Positions 61,335 to 64,000 of a DNA stretch of 64,000 nt are shown here, piece after piece; positions within the stretch are counted from its first letter, which is position 1; the number at the start of each line of letters is the position of its first letter. The position numbers and the translations under genes were made by a program. Below the pieces are notes generated by a model. That model searched no databases. It saw nothing but the letters and a program-made list of their open reading frames with translations, and was not told the origin of the DNA. The stretch spans positions 1 through 64,000 of the forward strand of contig JAIPBM010000018.1 of assembly GCA_021739695.1 (NCBI GenBank), written 5' to 3'. This stretch comes from Flavobacteriales bacterium. Lineage in GTDB: Bacteria; Bacteroidota; Bacteroidia; UBA10329.

Positions 61335-62069
61335 ATGGAAATCAAATTCTCCCCAGTCAAAGACGTCATCCGCACCGAACACATCGCCAAAGTGTATGTG
61401 ATGGGAACAGAAGAAGTGCATGCATTGCGCGATATCAGCATCACCATCAAGCAAGGCGAATATGTGGCTTTGATGGGACCTTCTGGTTCGGGAAAATCCA
61501 CATTGATGAATATGATCGGTTGCTTAGATACACCAAGTTCTGGGCAGTATTTTCTAGACGGACAGGACGTGAGTCGCATGACCGATAATCAACTGGCCGA
61601 AGTGCGCAACAAAAAGATCGGTTTCGTATTCCAAACGTTCAACCTGCTCCCCCGATCCACTGCCTTGGAAAACGTTACGCTGCCGCTTATCTACGCTGGT
61701 TTTGGAAAAGCAGATCGTATTGTGAAAGGAGAGAAAGTGCTGAACCAAGTCGGTTTGGGCGACCGAATGAAACATCAACCAAACGAACTTTCGGGCGGAC
61801 AGCGCCAACGGGTTGCTGTTGCGCGTGCTTTGGTAAACAATCCAGCATTGATCCTGGCCGATGAGCCAACGGGAAACCTCGACTCAAAAACTTCCATCGA
61901 GATCATGGGACTTTTTGAAGAGATCCATCGTAACGGAAATACCATTGTGGTAGTGACGCACGAGGAAGAAATTGCACAACACGCACATCGCATCATCCGA
62001 CTGAAAGACGGTTTGGTGGAAACGGACGAAGTGAACCTTAATGTTCAAACTGTGTTGCAGCAGTCATGA
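61335..62069 (+). CDS. LolD/MacB-type ABC transporter ATP-binding protein
   Basis: 244 residues. Walker [24 protein letters not shown], read in parts, Q-loop [18 protein letters not shown], signature [15 protein letters not shown], Walker [16 protein letters not shown] and switch [16 protein letters not shown] are all intact. FxLLPRLTALENV-type Q-loops and TGNLD mark the LolD/MacB/FtsE group, which extract lipoproteins or drive mechanotransmission. No permease gene lies next to it; the next gene, overlapping by 4 bases, is a cobalamin enzyme. Confidence 0.93.
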   Translation: MEIKFSPVKDVIRTEHIAKVYVMGTEEVHALRDISITIKQGEYVALMGPSGSGKSTLMNMIGCLDTPSSGQYFLDGQDVSRMTDNQLAEVRNKKIGFVFQTFNLLPRSTALENVTLPLIYAGFGKADRIVKGEKVLNQVGLGDRMKHQPNELSGGQRQRVAVARALVNNPALILADEPTGNLDSKTSIEIMGLFEEIHRNGNTIVVVTHEEEIAQHAHRIIRLKDGLVETDEVNLNVQTVLQQS

Positions 62070-62614
62070 AAGTTTACACAAAAACAGGCGATGATGGCAC
62101 AACCGGACTTTTCGGTGGCGCGCGTGTTCCAAAGCATCACGTCCGAATTGAAAGCTATGGAACAGTCGATGAGTTGAACTCCTACATCGGTCTTGTACGT
62201 TTCCGCGACATCGATCCGTTTGCCAAAGAAATGCTGGCCGAAATTCAAGATCGCTTGTTCACCATCGGTTCTATTCTTGCTTCCGACCCAAGCAAATCGA
62301 ATCTTGTCGTTCCAGACCTCCACGAATCAGACATCGAACTTTTGGAAAAGGAAATGGACCGCATGAATGATACGCTGCCCGAAATGCGCTCCTTCGTGCT
62401 TCCTGGCGGAAACGACACCGTTGCGTTCTGTCACATAGCACGGTGCGTATGCCGCAGAGCAGAACGACTTACCGTTCTTCTAAACGAAAAAGAACCGATT
62501 TCTCCGCTGGTCATAAAATATTTGAACCGACTTTCCGATTACCTCTTTGTACTAAGTCGCAAAACCACGCAGTACAACGAACTGAAAGAGGTTCCATGGA
62601 GACCGCGTAAATAG
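62066..62614 (+). CDS. Cob(I)alamin adenosyltransferase (PduO type)
   Basis: 182 residues. [22 protein letters not shown] is the ATP-binding N-terminus, then [40 protein letters not shown] and [13 protein letters not shown], all PduO-family marks. It makes adenosylcobalamin from cob(I)alamin and ATP. The ATG overlaps the ABC ATPase stop. Confidence 0.94.
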   Translation: MKVYTKTGDDGTTGLFGGARVPKHHVRIESYGTVDELNSYIGLVRFRDIDPFAKEMLAEIQDRLFTIGSILASDPSKSNLVVPDLHESDIELLEKEMDRMNDTLPEMRSFVLPGGNDTVAFCHIARCVCRRAERLTVLLNEKEPISPLVIKYLNRLSDYLFVLSRKTTQYNELKEVPWRPRK

Positions 62615-62674
62615 CTGATTTTAAGCATTTACGAGGAAATTTCAATCACCTCTTTCATGTCTAGTTAAAATTTT

Positions 62675-62682
62675 TAGCTTTG
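62675..62682 (+). promoter_or_regulatory. Promoter -7 element for the DUF2795 gene
   Basis: TAGCTTTG matches TAnnTTTG exactly, 39 bases before the ATG. Confidence 0.5.
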
Positions 62683-62721
62683 CGCGAAATAGAGTAGGTA
62701 ACCTTTTTTATACGATTCACA

Positions 62722-62943
62722 ATGTATTGGACACTAGAATTAGCATCACGTCTCGAAGACGCACCTTGGCCAGCCACAAAGGACGAGCTGATTGACTTCG
62801 CAATGCGATCTGGCGCACCGATGGAGGTGGTCGAGAACCTGCAAGAAATTGAAGATGATGGCGAAGTATTCGAAAGCATCGAAGACATCTGGCCAGATTA
62901 TCCAACCAAAGACGACTTCTTCTTCAACGAAGACGAGTATTAA
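62722..62943 (+). CDS. DUF2795 small acidic protein
   Basis: 73 residues. YWTLELASRLEDAPWPATKDELIDFAMRSGAP, read in parts, is the DUF2795 core (a small helical domain), followed by a very acidic tail with EDIWPDYPTKDDFFFNEDEY. Nearly all Flavobacteriales have this short protein; its function is unknown. It has its own promoter element and terminator, which suggests independent and probably strong expression. Confidence 0.88.
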   Translation: MYWTLELASRLEDAPWPATKDELIDFAMRSGAPMEVVENLQEIEDDGEVFESIEDIWPDYPTKDDFFFNEDEY

Positions 62944-62967
62944 ACTCCACGAACACCTTTTTCGAAG

Positions 62968-62998
62968 AGCGATTCCTTAAACGGGGTCGCTTTTTTTG
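62968..62998 (+). terminator. Terminator after the DUF2795 gene
   Basis: AGCGATTCC pairs with GGGGTCGCT (two G-T pairs) around a 6-base loop, followed by seven T. Confidence 0.85.
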
Positions 62999-63074
62999 TG
63001 CCTCGTTCAAAGGCAATACCAACACCTTCGAAACGTTCCGAGCTTCAAACTTCACATTATTTCCCTTTTCCTTT

Positions 63075-63158
63075 GGGCGTTCCCCCGATAAAAATCGGGG
63101 TCGGGCTGTACGCTTTATCCCCGAAAAAATCGGGGGATGCCGCTTCCATCCCTAACGC
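63075..63158 (+). repeat. Structured dispersed repeat, copy 3
   Basis: Begins GGGCGTTCCCCC, has ATCGGGGTCGGGCTGTACGCTTTATC, a hairpin CCCCGAAAAAATCGGGG, and ends GGATGCCGCTTCCATCCCTAACGC. Shorter centre than copies 1 and 2, same ends. Confidence 0.85.
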
Positions 63159-63189
63159 AGGCGCGTTAACGAAACCACAGAGCTTTTCC

Positions 63190-63197
63190 TAGATTTG
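63190..63197 (+). promoter_or_regulatory. Promoter -7 element for the M42 peptidase
   Basis: TAGATTTG matches TAnnTTTG exactly, 20 bases before the ATG. Confidence 0.5.
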
Positions 63198-63217
63198 ACC
63201 TTCCTAAAAACAAGCTT

Positions 63218-64000
63218 ATGCCTCTAGATATTAAATTGATGGCCGAAATCTGCGAAGTAGCAGGCGCGCCAGGTTACGAAAAACGAATCCGCGACATCGT
63301 ACTCAGAGAAGTCACACCATTGGTTGACGAAGTTTCGGTCGATAATCTCGGAAACGTAACCGCCATCAAACGCGGAAAAGACCGTAAGAAAGTGATGATC
63401 GGTGCACACATGGACGAGATCAGTTTCATGGTAACACACATAGAAGATGGCGGATTTCTGCGTTTTCATACACTCGGAGGCTTCGACCCGAAAACCTTGA
63501 CAGCCCAACGCGTGATTGTTCACGGAAAGAAAGACCTGATCGGTGTAATGGGCTCAAAACCTATTCATGTGATGACGGTGGAAGAGCGCGCTAAGCTTCC
63601 GAAGACAACCGATTTCTTCATCGACATGGGAATGTCGAAGGAAGAAGTAGAGAAATACGTTTCGGTTGGTGATGTGATCACGCGTGAACGAAAACTCATT
63701 GAAATGGGCAATTGCGTCAACTGCAAAAGCATCGACAACCGCATTTCCGTTTTCATTCTTATTGAAGCTTTACGAACCTTGGGCGATGTGCCGTACGATG
63801 TGTACGGAGTATTTACCGTTCAGGAAGAGGTCGGTATTCGTGGTGCGCAGGTTTCTGCTTTGCAACATCAACCCGATTTCGGCTTCGGACTCGACACAAC
63901 CATTGCATACGATGTTCCTGGAGCGCAAGCACACGAGAAAATCACAGAGCTTGGAAAAGGCACCGCCATCAAGATCATGGACGCATCTACCATTTGCGAT
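63218..64000 (+). CDS. M42 family metallopeptidase (glutamyl aminopeptidase type), N-terminal part
   Basis: The first 261 codons; the gene continues past the right edge in frame. EVAGAPGYEKRIRDIV, GAHMDEISFMV (metal ligands His and Asp), ALRTL and FTVQEEVGIRGAQV (catalytic Glu pair), and LDTTIAYDVPG match family M42 (FrvX/PepA-type aminopeptidases that form tetrahedral dodecamers). CKSIDNRISVFILIEAL carries the bridging Asp. Probably a cytoplasmic peptide-degrading enzyme; M42 cellulase annotations are a misnomer. Confidence 0.92.
   Translation, partial: MPLDIKLMAEICEVAGAPGYEKRIRDIVLREVTPLVDEVSVDNLGNVTAIKRGKDRKKVMIGAHMDEISFMVTHIEDGGFLRFHTLGGFDPKTLTAQRVIVHGKKDLIGVMGSKPIHVMTVEERAKLPKTTDFFIDMGMSKEEVEKYVSVGDVITRERKLIEMGNCVNCKSIDNRISVFILIEALRTLGDVPYDVYGVFTVQEEVGIRGAQVSALQHQPDFGFGLDTTIAYDVPGAQAHEKITELGKGTAIKIMDASTICD

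Overview
The window is a piece of a Bacteroidota chromosome, most likely from the order Flavobacteriales. The evidence is a type IX secretion block (PorP/SprF, GldJ, PorU, PorV), two exported proteins with type IX C-terminal sorting domains, and SusC/TonB-type energy coupling genes. Repeated upstream matches to the Bacteroidota promoter element TAnnTTTG and weak Shine-Dalgarno sequences point the same way. Genes are densely packed, many overlap by 1 to 4 bases, and most of the content is housekeeping.

Layout. 1-5.4 kb: the start of kbl (cut by the window edge), Mn-type superoxide dismutase with a strong terminator, then a minus-strand run (pyrF, DUF2851, PspC-like, K+ channel, RmlD-like reductase). 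5.5-9.6 kb: pyrG, yidC, a DUF6438 lipoprotein. 9.6-16.5 kb: PD40/TPR protein, mqnA, purB, glucosaminidase with LysM, an ACC-deaminase-like enzyme and an M43-type exported protease. 16.6-20.8 kb: DUF5522, urocanate hydratase, a beta-barrel-like exported protein and an uncharacterised protein with a kinase-like motif pattern. 20.8-26.3 kb: methyltransferase, pheT, anmK, acyl-CoA dehydrogenase. 26.3-36.7 kb: murF, gldJ, porP, then porU, porV, ispF, cdd. 36.8-39.5 kb: pdhA and pdhC, separated by a four-helix-bundle gene that carries inverted repeats at its ends. 39.5-46.8 kb: two related lipoproteins, recG, tsaC, glutamate dehydrogenase family gene, nhaD. 47.2-50.6 kb: exbB, exbD, tonB-like, folC, tRNA-Val. 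50.6-57.6 kb: a seven-gene efflux operon (tetR, tolC-like, hlyD, two ABC ATPases, two ABC-2 permeases). 57.7-64 kb: two mscS genes, methyltransferase, sorting-domain protein, LolD-like ATPase, cobalamin adenosyltransferase, DUF2795, and an M42 peptidase cut by the window edge.

The most unusual content is a set of small palindromic or inverted-repeat DNA elements, of at least six kinds. Some have entered coding genes without breaking the frame: two in urocanate hydratase and two in the ACC-deaminase-like gene. One provides the candidate translation start and signal peptide of an exported protein. Two inverted copies bracket hlyD. A 461-bp unit made of a four-helix-bundle gene between 30-bp imperfect inverted repeats sits exactly between pdhA and pdhC. 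Three copies of a structured intergenic repeat occur at 44, 46.9 and 63.1 kb. No complete insertion sequence, CRISPR array, prophage or rRNA gene was seen.
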